This document shows, in pieces, positions 1 to 7,267 of a stretch of 42,097 bases of DNA. This stretch comes from Paenibacillus sp. A3 (GTDB taxonomy: Bacteria; Bacillota; Bacilli; Paenibacillales; NBRC-103111). The notes under the pieces were generated by a model that saw nothing but the letters and a program-made list of their open reading frames with translations, was not told the DNA's origin and ran no database searches. Each line of letters starts with the position of its first letter. The first letter of the stretch is position 1. The stretch is taken from NCBI RefSeq assembly GCF_001399685.1, contig NZ_JTHN01000170.1, positions 1-42,097 on the forward strand. Reading direction: 5' to 3'. Both the position numbers and the translations under genes were made by a program.

Positions 1-36
1 CGAAGGTTCCTTCCCAGATTACCGAGAGGTAGAGGT

Positions 37-1143
37 GTGGGCGGTATGGTGAAAGCACGTTCGACTCCGGATTGGATGATGTTGGGCTCCACGCTGCTGC
101 TGCTTGCCGTTGGCGTGATTATGGTTTACAGCGCCAGCGCGGTGCTTGCGTTTCGCGAGTTCGGCGACTCGCTGTACTATTTGAAACGTCAAGCGCTGTT
201 TGCGGCGCTCGGCATCGCAGCGATGATTTTTACGATGAACACCGATTATTGGATCTGGAAAAAATATGCCAAAATCATTTTGATCGTCTGCTTCATTTTG
301 CTGGTCGCTGTGCTTATTCCGGGCATCGGGGTCGTTCGCGGAGGGGCGCGCAGCTGGCTCGGGATCGGTTCGTTCGGGATTCAGCCGTCCGAATTTATGA
401 AAATGGGCATGATCGTGTTTTTGTCCAAATGGTTGTCCGAGCAGCAGAGCTCCATTACGCATTTTACCCGGGGGCTGCTGCCGCCGCTTGGCCTCGTCGG
501 CCTCGCTTTCGGAATTATCATGCTGCAGCCCGATCTGGGAACGGGCGCGGTGCTGGTTGGTGCCTCACTGCTGATCATCTACACGGCGGGAGCCCGGCTG
601 CTGCATTTATCGTATCTCGGGCTGATCGGGATTCTCGGATTCGTCGGCTTGATTATTACGGCACCCTATCGGCTGAAGCGGATTACCGCTTTTCTCGATC
701 CGTGGCAGGACCCGCTTGGCGCGGGCTATCAAGCGATTCAATCGCTTTACGCGATCGGTCCCGGGGGACTGGTCGGCCTCGGTCTTGGCATGAGCCGGCA
801 AAAATACAGTTATTTGCCCGAGCCGCAAACGGACTTTATCTTTTCCATCATCGCAGAGGAGCTCGGCTTTATAGGCGGCTCCTTCGTGCTGCTGCTGTTC
901 ACCCTGCTGGTCTGGCGGGGGCTGCGTACGGCGATTACTGCGCCGGATACGTTCGGCAGTCTGCTTGCGACGGGCATTGTCGGCATGATCGCCGTCCAGG
1001 TCATCATCAACATCGGCGTCGTGATCGGCATGTTTCCCGTCACAGGCATTACATTGCCGCTAATCAGCGCCGGCGGCTCTTCGCTAACGCTGATGCTGAC
1101 CTCGATCGGCGTGCTATTGAACATTTCCCGGTATTCGAGGTGA
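37..1143 (+). CDS. spoVE: Stage V sporulation protein E (SEDS-family FtsW/RodA-like glycosyltransferase)
   Basis: A polytopic membrane protein of the SEDS family, which polymerise lipid II into glycan strands with a partner class B penicillin-binding protein. It is 368 aa, close to the 366 aa of B. subtilis SpoVE, and matches it along its length as I recall that sequence, including VYSASAV near residue 31, QPSEFMK, the QPDLGTG loop, YLPEPQTDFIF and the C-terminal PVTGITLP block. It lies directly before murG, the position of spoVE in B. subtilis, so it may act in spore cortex synthesis, vegetative septation, or both. The C-terminal motif reads SAGGSS where the family usually has SYGGSS. The GTG at 37 gives the longest form; ATG at 46, 8 nt after AGAGGTG, is an equally good start. 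The gene ends 9 nt before murG. Confidence 0.93.
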   Translation: MGGMVKARSTPDWMMLGSTLLLLAVGVIMVYSASAVLAFREFGDSLYYLKRQALFAALGIAAMIFTMNTDYWIWKKYAKIILIVCFILLVAVLIPGIGVVRGGARSWLGIGSFGIQPSEFMKMGMIVFLSKWLSEQQSSITHFTRGLLPPLGLVGLAFGIIMLQPDLGTGAVLVGASLLIIYTAGARLLHLSYLGLIGILGFVGLIITAPYRLKRITAFLDPWQDPLGAGYQAIQSLYAIGPGGLVGLGLGMSRQKYSYLPEPQTDFIFSIIAEELGFIGGSFVLLLFTLLVWRGLRTAITAPDTFGSLLATGIVGMIAVQVIINIGVVIGMFPVTGITLPLISAGGSSLTLMLTSIGVLLNISRYSR

Positions 1144-1152
1144 CCTTCCTTT

Positions 1153-2226
1153 ATGAAAAAAATCGTCTTCACCGGCGGCGGTACGGCCGGTCATGTGACG
1201 CCGAATTTGGCGGTGATGGCCAAGCTGCGCAAGCTCGGCTGGGACATGGAATATATCGGTTCCAAGGATGGAATCGAGAGAGAAATTATCGAGCACGAAG
1301 GGGTTCCGTTTCATCATATCGCTTCGGGCAAGCTGAGACGTTACTTTGACGCCAAAAACTTTAAAGACCCGTTCAAAGTGCTGCAAGGCGTCGGCCAGGC
1401 TTACCGGCTGCTGGGCAAAATTAAGCCTCATATCGTATTTTCCAAGGGCGGCTTCGTTACCGTACCGGTTATCGTTGCCAGTAAACTGAGGGGGATTCCC
1501 GTCATTTCGCACGAGTCCGACTATACTCCGGGCCTTGCCAACAAGATTACGATGCCCCTCGTCTCCCGTATTTGCGTGACTTTTCCCGAAACGTTGAAGT
1601 ATGTCAGCAGAGACAAGGCGGAACGCACCGGTCTTCCGATCCGTGAGCAAATCTTGGACGGGAAGGCGTCCCGCGGACTGCAAATAAACGATTTTCATTC
1701 TCAAAAGCCGGTCCTGTTGATTATGGGCGGCAGCCTTGGCGCCCAGCGGATCAACCAAACGGTTCGCGAATCGTTAGAGGCGCTGCTGGAGCGGTTTCAG
1801 GTCATTCATATTTGCGGGAAAGGAAACACCGATCCCTCCTTCGACCGAATCCGGGGCTACCGGCAGTATGCGTACGTAAAGGACGAGCTGCCCGATCTGC
1901 TCGCCTGCGCCGATCTGGTCGTCTCGCGGGCAGGCTCCACCTCCATCTTCGAATTTCTTGCGCTGCGCAAGCCGATGCTGCTCATCCCTTTGACCCGCCA
2001 GGCGAGCCGCGGAGACCAGATTCTTAACGCGGAATCGTTCCGGGGCATGGGTTACGGCAAAGTATTGTTCGAAGAGGAGCTGAATCCGGAGTCGCTGATC
2101 TCCAGTCTCTGCGGTCTGTCTGTGGAGCAGGATGAAATTCGGCAGCGGATGGAATTGAATCCGTACGGCAACGGCACCGATCACATCGTAAAGCTGATCG
2201 AAACCTATTGCTTACCTCGCGCCTAG
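1153..2226 (+). CDS. murG: UDP-GlcNAc--lipid I N-acetylglucosaminyltransferase, MurG2-like type
   Basis: Transfers GlcNAc from UDP-GlcNAc to lipid I to give lipid II at the inner face of the membrane. It is 357 aa with a GT-B fold: the N-terminal glycine-rich loop GGGTAGH (residues 8-14), HESDYTPGLANK in the acceptor domain, MGGSLGAQ opening the nucleotide-binding domain, and the ASRGDQILNAESF block near the C terminus. By recall, these blocks resemble the second MurG of the Bacillus cereus group (murG2: HESDMTPGLANK, KFASRGDQILNAESF) more than the usual dcw MurG (HEQN...PG, GTGGYV). The place between spoVE and murB supports a primary role in lipid II synthesis. Start ATG follows GAGGTGA by 9 nt. 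The stop codon lies inside a perfect 8-bp hairpin (2221-2243). Confidence 0.93.
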   Translation: MKKIVFTGGGTAGHVTPNLAVMAKLRKLGWDMEYIGSKDGIEREIIEHEGVPFHHIASGKLRRYFDAKNFKDPFKVLQGVGQAYRLLGKIKPHIVFSKGGFVTVPVIVASKLRGIPVISHESDYTPGLANKITMPLVSRICVTFPETLKYVSRDKAERTGLPIREQILDGKASRGLQINDFHSQKPVLLIMGGSLGAQRINQTVRESLEALLERFQVIHICGKGNTDPSFDRIRGYRQYAYVKDELPDLLACADLVVSRAGSTSIFEFLALRKPMLLIPLTRQASRGDQILNAESFRGMGYGKVLFEEELNPESLISSLCGLSVEQDEIRQRMELNPYGNGTDHIVKLIETYCLPRA

Positions 2227-2243
2227 TGAATTTTGCACTAGGC
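2221..2243 (+). repeat. Intercistronic hairpin over the murG stop codon
   Basis: A perfect inverted repeat, GCCTAGTG and CACTAGGC with a 7-nt loop AATTTTG. The left arm includes the murG TAG stop. There is no following T-run, so it is not a classical terminator; it could protect the 3' end of the upstream message or mark a processing point. Confidence 0.5.
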
Positions 2244-2247
2244 GATT

Positions 2248-2276
2248 GTCACACTCTGATACGTTTCACATAAACT
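2248..2276 (+). promoter_or_regulatory. Possible sigma-E-type promoter upstream of murB
   Basis: GTCACACT (2248-2255), 13 nt, then CATAAACT (2269-2276). The sigma-E consensus as I recall it is GTCATATT, 13-15 nt, CATACANT, giving 6/8 and 7/8 matches. A sigma-A reading (TTGTCA, 17 nt, CATAAA) overlaps it, so the site may be read by either or neither. The distance to the murB start is about 140 nt. No experimental support. Confidence 0.35.
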
Positions 2277-2423
2277 ACACTATACCGTGACAGACACTTG
2301 GCGAAGCGGCGCGCAGCCCGGGCGCAAGAAAGCAAGAGCTCAACGCGTGCCGCCAGTCCTTGGTTCCGGAGCTCGTTTCCCGGAAAGCCGGACGCCGCGT
2401 CGTTCTGTGAAGGAGGTTTTCCC

Positions 2424-3329
2424 ATGCAACAGGTCATAACGGAATTGCTGAACGGGTCCTGCGGCGAGTTGCGGCTGAACGAACCGCTCGCCCCTTACAC
2501 CACGTGGAAAATCGGAGGTCCGGCCGACATTTTGCTCATTCCTCGTACACGATCGCAGCTTATCGATGCGGTAAAGCTGCTGAACCGGCACCAGACTCCA
2601 TGGACGGCGCTGGGACGGGGCTCCAACATGCTTGTAACCGACAAAGGGATACGGGGCGTGGTCATCAAGCTCGGGGATGCTCTGGAAACCGTACGGTTCG
2701 AGGGGGAACTCGTCTATGCCGGCGGAGCCTATTCGTTCATTAAGCTGTCGGTGATGGCGGGCAAGGAAGGTTTGACCGGCCTGGAGTTCGCGGGGGGCAT
2801 TCCGGGAACCGTGGGAGGCGCCGTCTACATGAATGCCGGGGCGCACGGGTCTGATGTGTCACGCATCTTATTGCGGGCTGAAGTACTGCTCCCGACAGGG
2901 GAGTTGGTGACGCTGAACAATGAGGATTTGGCTTATGCTTACCGACATTCGATTCTGCAGACGAAGCCGGGGATTGTGACTGAGGCGGTATTCCAGTTGC
3001 GGTATGGGGACCGCAAGGAGATTGCCGCTACACTCGCGTCGTACAAAGATCGGAGGCTGCGGACGCAGCCGCTGCAGCTTGCTTGCGCCGGAAGCGTCTT
3101 TCGCAATCCTCAAGGACACTTCGCCGCCAAGCTGATCGAGGAAGCCGGACTTAAAGGCCTTCGGGTCGGCGGAGCCGAAGTATCGCCGCTGCACGCCAAC
3201 TTCATTGTCAACACCGGGCAGGCGACGGCCCACGACGTGCTCACCCTGATCGAACAAGTCAAGACTGCCGTGAACGAGAAGTTCGGCGTCTCCCTTGTAC
3301 CTGAAGTATTGGTGGTGGGTGAGCGGTAA
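2424..3329 (+). CDS. murB: UDP-N-acetylmuramate dehydrogenase (UDP-N-acetylenolpyruvoylglucosamine reductase)
   Basis: The FAD- and NADPH-dependent enzyme that reduces the enolpyruvyl product of MurA to UDP-MurNAc in the cytoplasm. The 301-aa protein shows the FAD-binding core (TTWKIGGPAD near residue 27, LGRGSNMLVTD, GLEFAGGIPGTVGGAVYMNAGAHG), the catalytic serine in CAGSVFRNP and the conserved glutamate near the C terminus (LVPEVLVVG). It has the short, YxxxY-lacking active-site layout of MurB of Gram-positive bacteria. The frame is open upstream to 2298, but the ATG at 2424 has an excellent AAGGAGG 7 nt before it and gives the family length, so I take that start. The 197-nt gap after murG contains a hairpin and a possible sigma-E promoter. 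murA follows after 15 nt. Confidence 0.97.
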   Translation: MQQVITELLNGSCGELRLNEPLAPYTTWKIGGPADILLIPRTRSQLIDAVKLLNRHQTPWTALGRGSNMLVTDKGIRGVVIKLGDALETVRFEGELVYAGGAYSFIKLSVMAGKEGLTGLEFAGGIPGTVGGAVYMNAGAHGSDVSRILLRAEVLLPTGELVTLNNEDLAYAYRHSILQTKPGIVTEAVFQLRYGDRKEIAATLASYKDRRLRTQPLQLACAGSVFRNPQGHFAAKLIEEAGLKGLRVGGAEVSPLHANFIVNTGQATAHDVLTLIEQVKTAVNEKFGVSLVPEVLVVGER

Positions 3330-3344
3330 ATCGGAGGTGGGACT

Positions 3345-4613
3345 TTGGAAAAGTTGGTTATCGAAGGCGGGAAACCTCTCTCGGGAGCCATCAGAATTCA
3401 CGGTGCGAAAAACGCCGCTTTGCCCATTCTGGCAGCCAGCATCATGGCGGAAGGAACGATCACGATTGAGAACGTGCCGGATTTGTCGGACATTCACGTG
3501 ATGCTCGGTATTTTGCGGGCGCTGGGATGCAAGGCGGAGTTGGTCGGGGATAACGTAACCGTGAGTACGAACGCCGTTCATCAGTTTCATATTCCCGAAA
3601 GCCTGATGAGCCAAATGCGATCCTCCATTTTTTTGATGGGCCCGCTCCTTTCCCGTCTCGGACGCGTGGAGCTGTATCAACCGGGCGGCTGCGCGATCGG
3701 CGAGCGAAAAATCGATCTGCACCTGCAAGGGCTGGCAGCCCTGGGAGCGCTAATCGAGGAAAACGGCAGCCAGATCGTATGCACGGCCAATGAGCTCCAA
3801 GGTGCGGAAATCGTGCTCGATTATCCGAGCGTGGGCGCGACCGAAAACATCATGATGGCCGCCGCGATGGCCCGGGGGATGACGACGATCATCAATGCGG
3901 CCCGAGAACCCGAAATTCAGGATTTGCAAAACTTTTTGAACGCCATGGGCGCTCGTATTATCGGAGCCGGTACGGATACGATCACCATTGAAGGCGTTTC
4001 GGAACTAACCCCCTGTACTTACCGGATCATTCCCGATCGCATCGTAGCCGGCACTATGATGATTGCCGCTGCGGTTACCAGAGGAAACGTGACGCTGGAG
4101 AAGGTTTGTCCGGCTCATCTGACCTCCGCCATTCACGTGCTCAAGCGGGCAGGTGTTCAAATCACAATTAACGGTGATATAATGAACGTGTGCGCCCTCA
4201 GCCGGCCGAAATCGGTGGAGAGGATCGTAACTTCGCCTTATCCGTCGTTCCCCACGGACCTGCAATCTCAAATCATGGTGCTGCTCAGTCTTGCCGACGG
4301 GGTAAGCATCGTGAAGGAAACCGTATTTGAAGGACGATTCAAGCATGTAGACGAACTGTCGCGCATGGGAGCGGATATCCGGGTCGATTTGAACTCGGCT
4401 TATATCCGGGGAGTGCCTAGACTGTATGGCGCCACCGTGGAAGCGACCGACCTTCGGGCCGGCGCTGCGCTCGTCATCGCCGGATTGGCGGCTCAGGGAT
4501 CAACCGTCATCGAACAAATCCATCATATCGACCGGGGGTACGACCGGATTGAACTGATGCTCGCGTCCCTTGGGGCGGGCATTCATCGTACGACGCCGGT
4601 GCCTACGGAGTAG
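3345..4613 (+). CDS. murA: UDP-N-acetylglucosamine 1-carboxyvinyltransferase
   Basis: First committed enzyme of peptidoglycan precursor synthesis: it moves enolpyruvate from PEP to UDP-GlcNAc. The 422-aa protein has the EPSP-synthase fold repeats, the substrate lysine in HGAKNAALP (K22) and the mobile-loop PGGCAIGERKIDLH with the catalytic Cys116. Keeping Cys at this position means the usual fosfomycin-sensitive form. Translation starts at TTG, placed 6 nt after TCGGAGGTGG. B. subtilis does not carry a murA in its dcw cluster; here it sits between murB and divIB, so precursor-forming MurA and MurB and the lipid-stage MurG share one transcription block. A second murA paralogue, common in Firmicutes, may exist outside the window. 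Confidence 0.97.
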   Translation: MEKLVIEGGKPLSGAIRIHGAKNAALPILAASIMAEGTITIENVPDLSDIHVMLGILRALGCKAELVGDNVTVSTNAVHQFHIPESLMSQMRSSIFLMGPLLSRLGRVELYQPGGCAIGERKIDLHLQGLAALGALIEENGSQIVCTANELQGAEIVLDYPSVGATENIMMAAAMARGMTTIINAAREPEIQDLQNFLNAMGARIIGAGTDTITIEGVSELTPCTYRIIPDRIVAGTMMIAAAVTRGNVTLEKVCPAHLTSAIHVLKRAGVQITINGDIMNVCALSRPKSVERIVTSPYPSFPTDLQSQIMVLLSLADGVSIVKETVFEGRFKHVDELSRMGADIRVDLNSAYIRGVPRLYGATVEATDLRAGAALVIAGLAAQGSTVIEQIHHIDRGYDRIELMLASLGAGIHRTTPVPTE

Positions 4614-4648
4614 CACTTTATACATCCATATGACCACAGCCGCTGGAA

Positions 4649-4676
4649 TATCCCTTTTTCCATGGGAGAAGGGATA
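4649..4676 (+). repeat. Small hairpin after murA
   Basis: TATCCCTT and AAGGGATA form a perfect 8-bp stem with a 12-nt loop. No T-run follows, so it is at best a weak or processing hairpin in the 251-nt murA-divIB gap. I see no other clear signal in that gap. Confidence 0.35.
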
Positions 4677-4864
4677 CCCTGCGGTTTACATATTCCGTAT
4701 TTGATTTGCTTTATCGCGCAGGTGATGCCGGCAAATGCGGGGGAGGACGACCGTTCCGGCCCAGCCCGCGGACGGCTCCCGTCCTGTCCGGGACAAGCTG
4801 CCCGGCGCAAAAGCGTACAGAGCCTGCCATGCGGGCTTTGTTGCGTTCAGAAGAGGAGGCACCT

Positions 4865-5788
4865 ATGGAAGAAAGACTCCCAGTGATCAAGAAACCGAAT
4901 CCGAAAAGCCGGAGCAGCAAGAAGCTGCTGGTGTTTTTATTTATCTTTTTTATTACGCTTCTGCTGATTCTCTTTTTCCAATCGTCGCTCAGTAAAATAA
5001 CGGAGATCGAGATTCAAGGGCAGCAGTTGATATCCAAGGAGGAAATCGCCCAAGCGGCCGCCGTCAAAGCGGGGGACCATTTCTTTTCCGTCTCATCCTC
5101 CAAAGTCGAAACGCAGGTCAAAGCGCTAAGGATGGTCGAATCCGTCGAAGTGTCCAAAAAGTTCCCGGGGCGCCTCATCATACAGGTGCACGAGTACCCG
5201 AAGGTAGCCTACCAAGTTGGGGAGAACGGCCAGATCGAGGCGCTGCTCGCCGACGCCAGCGTTGTGCCCGTTAATGTTCAGGGCGTTGCGCTGGACAAGC
5301 CGATCTTGACGGGATGGTCGAAGGACGATCCGCTCAAGGTCAAGCTGTGTCTGGCCATGTCCAAGCTGCCGGCCGCTTACTTCTCCGACGTGTCCGAGAT
5401 CAAGCCTTCGCCGACACTTCCTTATCCCGATAAAATCAAGATGTACACCCGATCCCATTATGAAGTGCAGACGACGATCGAGTATTTGCCCGAAAAGATG
5501 AAATATTTGGATTCTTACATCGCCAGCCTGCAAAGTAGTAAAATATCGGGGGGCGTGATTACGATGCTCGAAGCGGACACGCATGCCCCTTTTGACAAGG
5601 AGTCGGGCAAAACGAACGCCAAGGATATAAAAGACAGCGCGGAAGGAAAAGACAGCAAGGATAGCAAGGAAGGTAAGGACGGTAAGGACGGTAAAACCCC
5701 CGCTTCCAAAGAGACGGACAAGCGCGATAGCGCATCATCGTCCGCTGACGAAAAGAAGCCGGAAAGCCAGGAAACGGCCCGCAACTGA
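4865..5788 (+). CDS. divIB: Cell division protein DivIB/FtsQ
   Basis: A bitopic divisome protein. Residues 1-20 are a short, basic cytoplasmic tail (KKPNPKSRSSKK), 21-39 a single membrane segment rich in L/F/I, and 43-110 the POTRA domain (ITEIEIQGQQLISKEEI...), followed by the beta domain to about residue 240. In the family it joins DivIC and FtsL and is needed for septum assembly, particularly at higher temperature. Residues 243-307 form a low-complexity, highly charged tail with repeated Lys-Asp-Ser/Gly triplets at 253-277. The start at ATG 4865 follows AGAGGAGG by 6 nt and puts the membrane anchor at the expected place; an upstream open frame to 4706 has no support. The ylxW, ylxX and sbp genes that follow divIB in B. 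subtilis are absent; ftsA comes next. Confidence 0.92.
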   Translation: MEERLPVIKKPNPKSRSSKKLLVFLFIFFITLLLILFFQSSLSKITEIEIQGQQLISKEEIAQAAAVKAGDHFFSVSSSKVETQVKALRMVESVEVSKKFPGRLIIQVHEYPKVAYQVGENGQIEALLADASVVPVNVQGVALDKPILTGWSKDDPLKVKLCLAMSKLPAAYFSDVSEIKPSPTLPYPDKIKMYTRSHYEVQTTIEYLPEKMKYLDSYIASLQSSKISGGVITMLEADTHAPFDKESGKTNAKDIKDSAEGKDSKDSKEGKDGKDGKTPASKETDKRDSASSSADEKKPESQETARN

Positions 5789-5836
5789 GCAAAAAACTCT
5801 ACTCAACCTACTAGAATAGTGCTAGAATTGAAATTA

Positions 5837-5845
5837 TGGTATAAT
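5837..5845 (+). promoter_or_regulatory. Extended -10 promoter before ftsA
   Basis: TGGTATAAT (TG at 5837, TATAAT 5840-5845) is an ideal extended -10 element, in AT-rich DNA unlike the flanking genes. No good -35 hexamer lies 16-18 nt upstream, which extended -10 promoters do not strictly need. Transcription would start near 5852. Confidence 0.6.
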
Positions 5846-5857
5846 TTAAGCCTGGCC

Positions 5858-5974
5858 GTGAAAAAAAATGAACTAAAAAAGAGGGAATTGCCGAGCCGTG
5901 TGGAATATCTACAGGAGGTTTTGCTGACCAAGGCTCATATCGAAATTATTGTCACAGGAGGTGCCACGGGTTGA
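5858..5974 (+). CDS. Possible small leader ORF ending on the ftsA start codon
   Basis: An open frame of up to 38 codons from GTG 5858 (MKKNELKKRE...) that ends at TGA 5972-5974, overlapping the ftsA TTG as TTGA. In-frame alternative starts are TTG 5888, GTG 5900 and TTG 5921. A consensus AGGAGG at 5913-5918 lies inside it, just before TTG 5921 (2 nt) and an in-frame CTG 5924 (5 nt), so a second ribosome site precedes the real ftsA site (ACAGGAGG, 5954-5961). No known family is recognised, and with a start at 5858 it would be nearly leaderless. It may be a translated leader that couples ribosomes into ftsA, or a chance frame. Confidence 0.25.
   Translation: MKKNELKKRELPSRVEYLQEVLLTKAHIEIIVTGGATG
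5882..5906 (+). promoter_or_regulatory. Possible sigma-H-like promoter before ftsA
   Basis: AGGGAATT (5882-5889), 13 nt, GAAT (5903-5906). It resembles the sigma-H pattern AGGAATT...GAAT, but the spacer is about 1 nt short of the usual value. B. subtilis ftsAZ is known to have a sigma-H promoter that raises FtsZ at the start of sporulation, which is why I note it. Weak evidence. Confidence 0.3.
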
Positions 5975-7218
5975 GCAGCAATGACATCATTGTTAGTTTG
6001 GACATCGGTACATCCAAAGTTCGTGCTATTATTGGGGAAGTCGTTAACGGCGCCATTAATATAATTGGAGTTGGATCTGCCGACTCGCAGGGAATTCGCA
6101 AAGGAGCGATCGTGGATATCGATCAAACGGTCCAGTCGATCCGGAGCGCAGTGGATCATGCCGAGCGAATGGTCGGAGTGCAAATATCGGAAGTGTACGT
6201 TGGAATTTCCGGCAATCATATTGCGCTGCAATCGAGTCACGGGGTCGTGGCGGTATCGAACGAAGACCGCGAAATCGGCGACGACGACATCGAACGGGTC
6301 ATTCAGGCGGCGAAAGTGATTCCTTTGGCTCCCGAACGCGAGATTATCGGCGTTGTGCCGAACCAATACGTAGTAGACGGAACGGATCAGATTCACGATC
6401 CCCGGAGCATGATCGGAGTTAGACTGGAAGTCGAAGCGACCATCGTTACCGGTACGAAAACGGCGATACATAATTTGCTTCGCGTCGTGGAGAAATCCGG
6501 GCTCAAGGTAGCCGGACTTATCTTGATGTCTCTGGCCGCAGGCCATCTAGCTTTGTCCAAGGACGAAAAGGCTGTCGGAACCGTACTGGTCGATATCGGG
6601 GCGGGCGCTACGACGATCGCCATTTTTAACGAGAACAATCTGGTTGCTACATCGACGCTTCCGATTGGAGGCGAGTTCATTACGAACGATATTGCTTACG
6701 GCTTGCGGACGCAAGCGGACATCGCCGAGAAGATCAAGCTGAAATTCGGGTGCGCCGTCGTCGAGCATGCAGCGCCTGATCAAGTGTTCAAGGTTAACCG
6801 GATCGGCAGCAATGTGGACAAGGAATTTTCCCAGGTCGATCTGGCGAACATCATCGAGCCTCGGGTACAAGAAATATTTCATCTGATCGGTCTTGAAGTT
6901 CAGAGGCTTGGCTTCACCGATCTGCCAGGCGGTTATGTGCTCTCTGGCGGAACGGTTTCGCTGCCCGGCGTATTGAATGTCGCCCAAGTGGAGCTGGCGT
7001 CTTCCGTTCGTATTGCCGTTCCCGAGTTCATCGGCGTGCGCGACCCTGCTTTCACGAGCGGCGTAGGGATTATCCAGTACGCCTCCAAATATTTGCGGCA
7101 TGCCAAACAAAGCTCCGGCGTCAAGAAGCTGGTCACGACGAAAAAAGCGTCTTCCGGTCAAGAGCAAAAGCCCTCGGCCATGGAACGTTTCAAAAATTGG
7201 TTAAGCGAATTTATTTAA
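5971..7218 (+). CDS. ftsA: Cell division protein FtsA
   Basis: An actin-like ATPase that tethers FtsZ filaments to the membrane at mid-cell. The 415-aa protein begins with the phosphate-1 loop VSLDIGTSKVRAIIGE (about residues 9-24), carries the 1C subdomain (about 80-170), the second nucleotide motif LVDIGAGATTIAIF, and the adenosine motif GGYVLSGGTVSLPG. The C terminus, after a basic linker, is a short amphipathic helix (MERFKNWLSEFI), the expected membrane-targeting sequence. The TTG start has ACAGGAGG 9 nt upstream and aligns with the start of B. subtilis FtsA. ftsZ follows after 49 nt, and the pair is probably co-transcribed from the promoter(s) at 5837-5906. Confidence 0.97.
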   Translation: MSSNDIIVSLDIGTSKVRAIIGEVVNGAINIIGVGSADSQGIRKGAIVDIDQTVQSIRSAVDHAERMVGVQISEVYVGISGNHIALQSSHGVVAVSNEDREIGDDDIERVIQAAKVIPLAPEREIIGVVPNQYVVDGTDQIHDPRSMIGVRLEVEATIVTGTKTAIHNLLRVVEKSGLKVAGLILMSLAAGHLALSKDEKAVGTVLVDIGAGATTIAIFNENNLVATSTLPIGGEFITNDIAYGLRTQADIAEKIKLKFGCAVVEHAAPDQVFKVNRIGSNVDKEFSQVDLANIIEPRVQEIFHLIGLEVQRLGFTDLPGGYVLSGGTVSLPGVLNVAQVELASSVRIAVPEFIGVRDPAFTSGVGIIQYASKYLRHAKQSSGVKKLVTTKKASSGQEQKPSAMERFKNWLSEFI

Positions 7219-7267
7219 ACTCGGGTAGCTTGCACGATGAAAGCCTAATGAGGGGGAAGACGCTAGT

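Noticed and set aside
1..36. End of an upstream gene such as murD
   Set aside because: Two frames are open across the first bases and a third ends at TAG 30-32, but none reads like the known MurD C terminus, and the piece is too short to decide.
2298..2423. N-terminal extension of MurB
   Set aside because: The frame is open but unlike MurB; the ATG at 2424 has a consensus ribosome site and gives the usual length.
4706..4864. N-terminal extension of DivIB
   Set aside because: Lacks a ribosome site, and would place a Gly/Pro/Arg-rich segment before the cytoplasmic tail; ATG 4865 fits the family.
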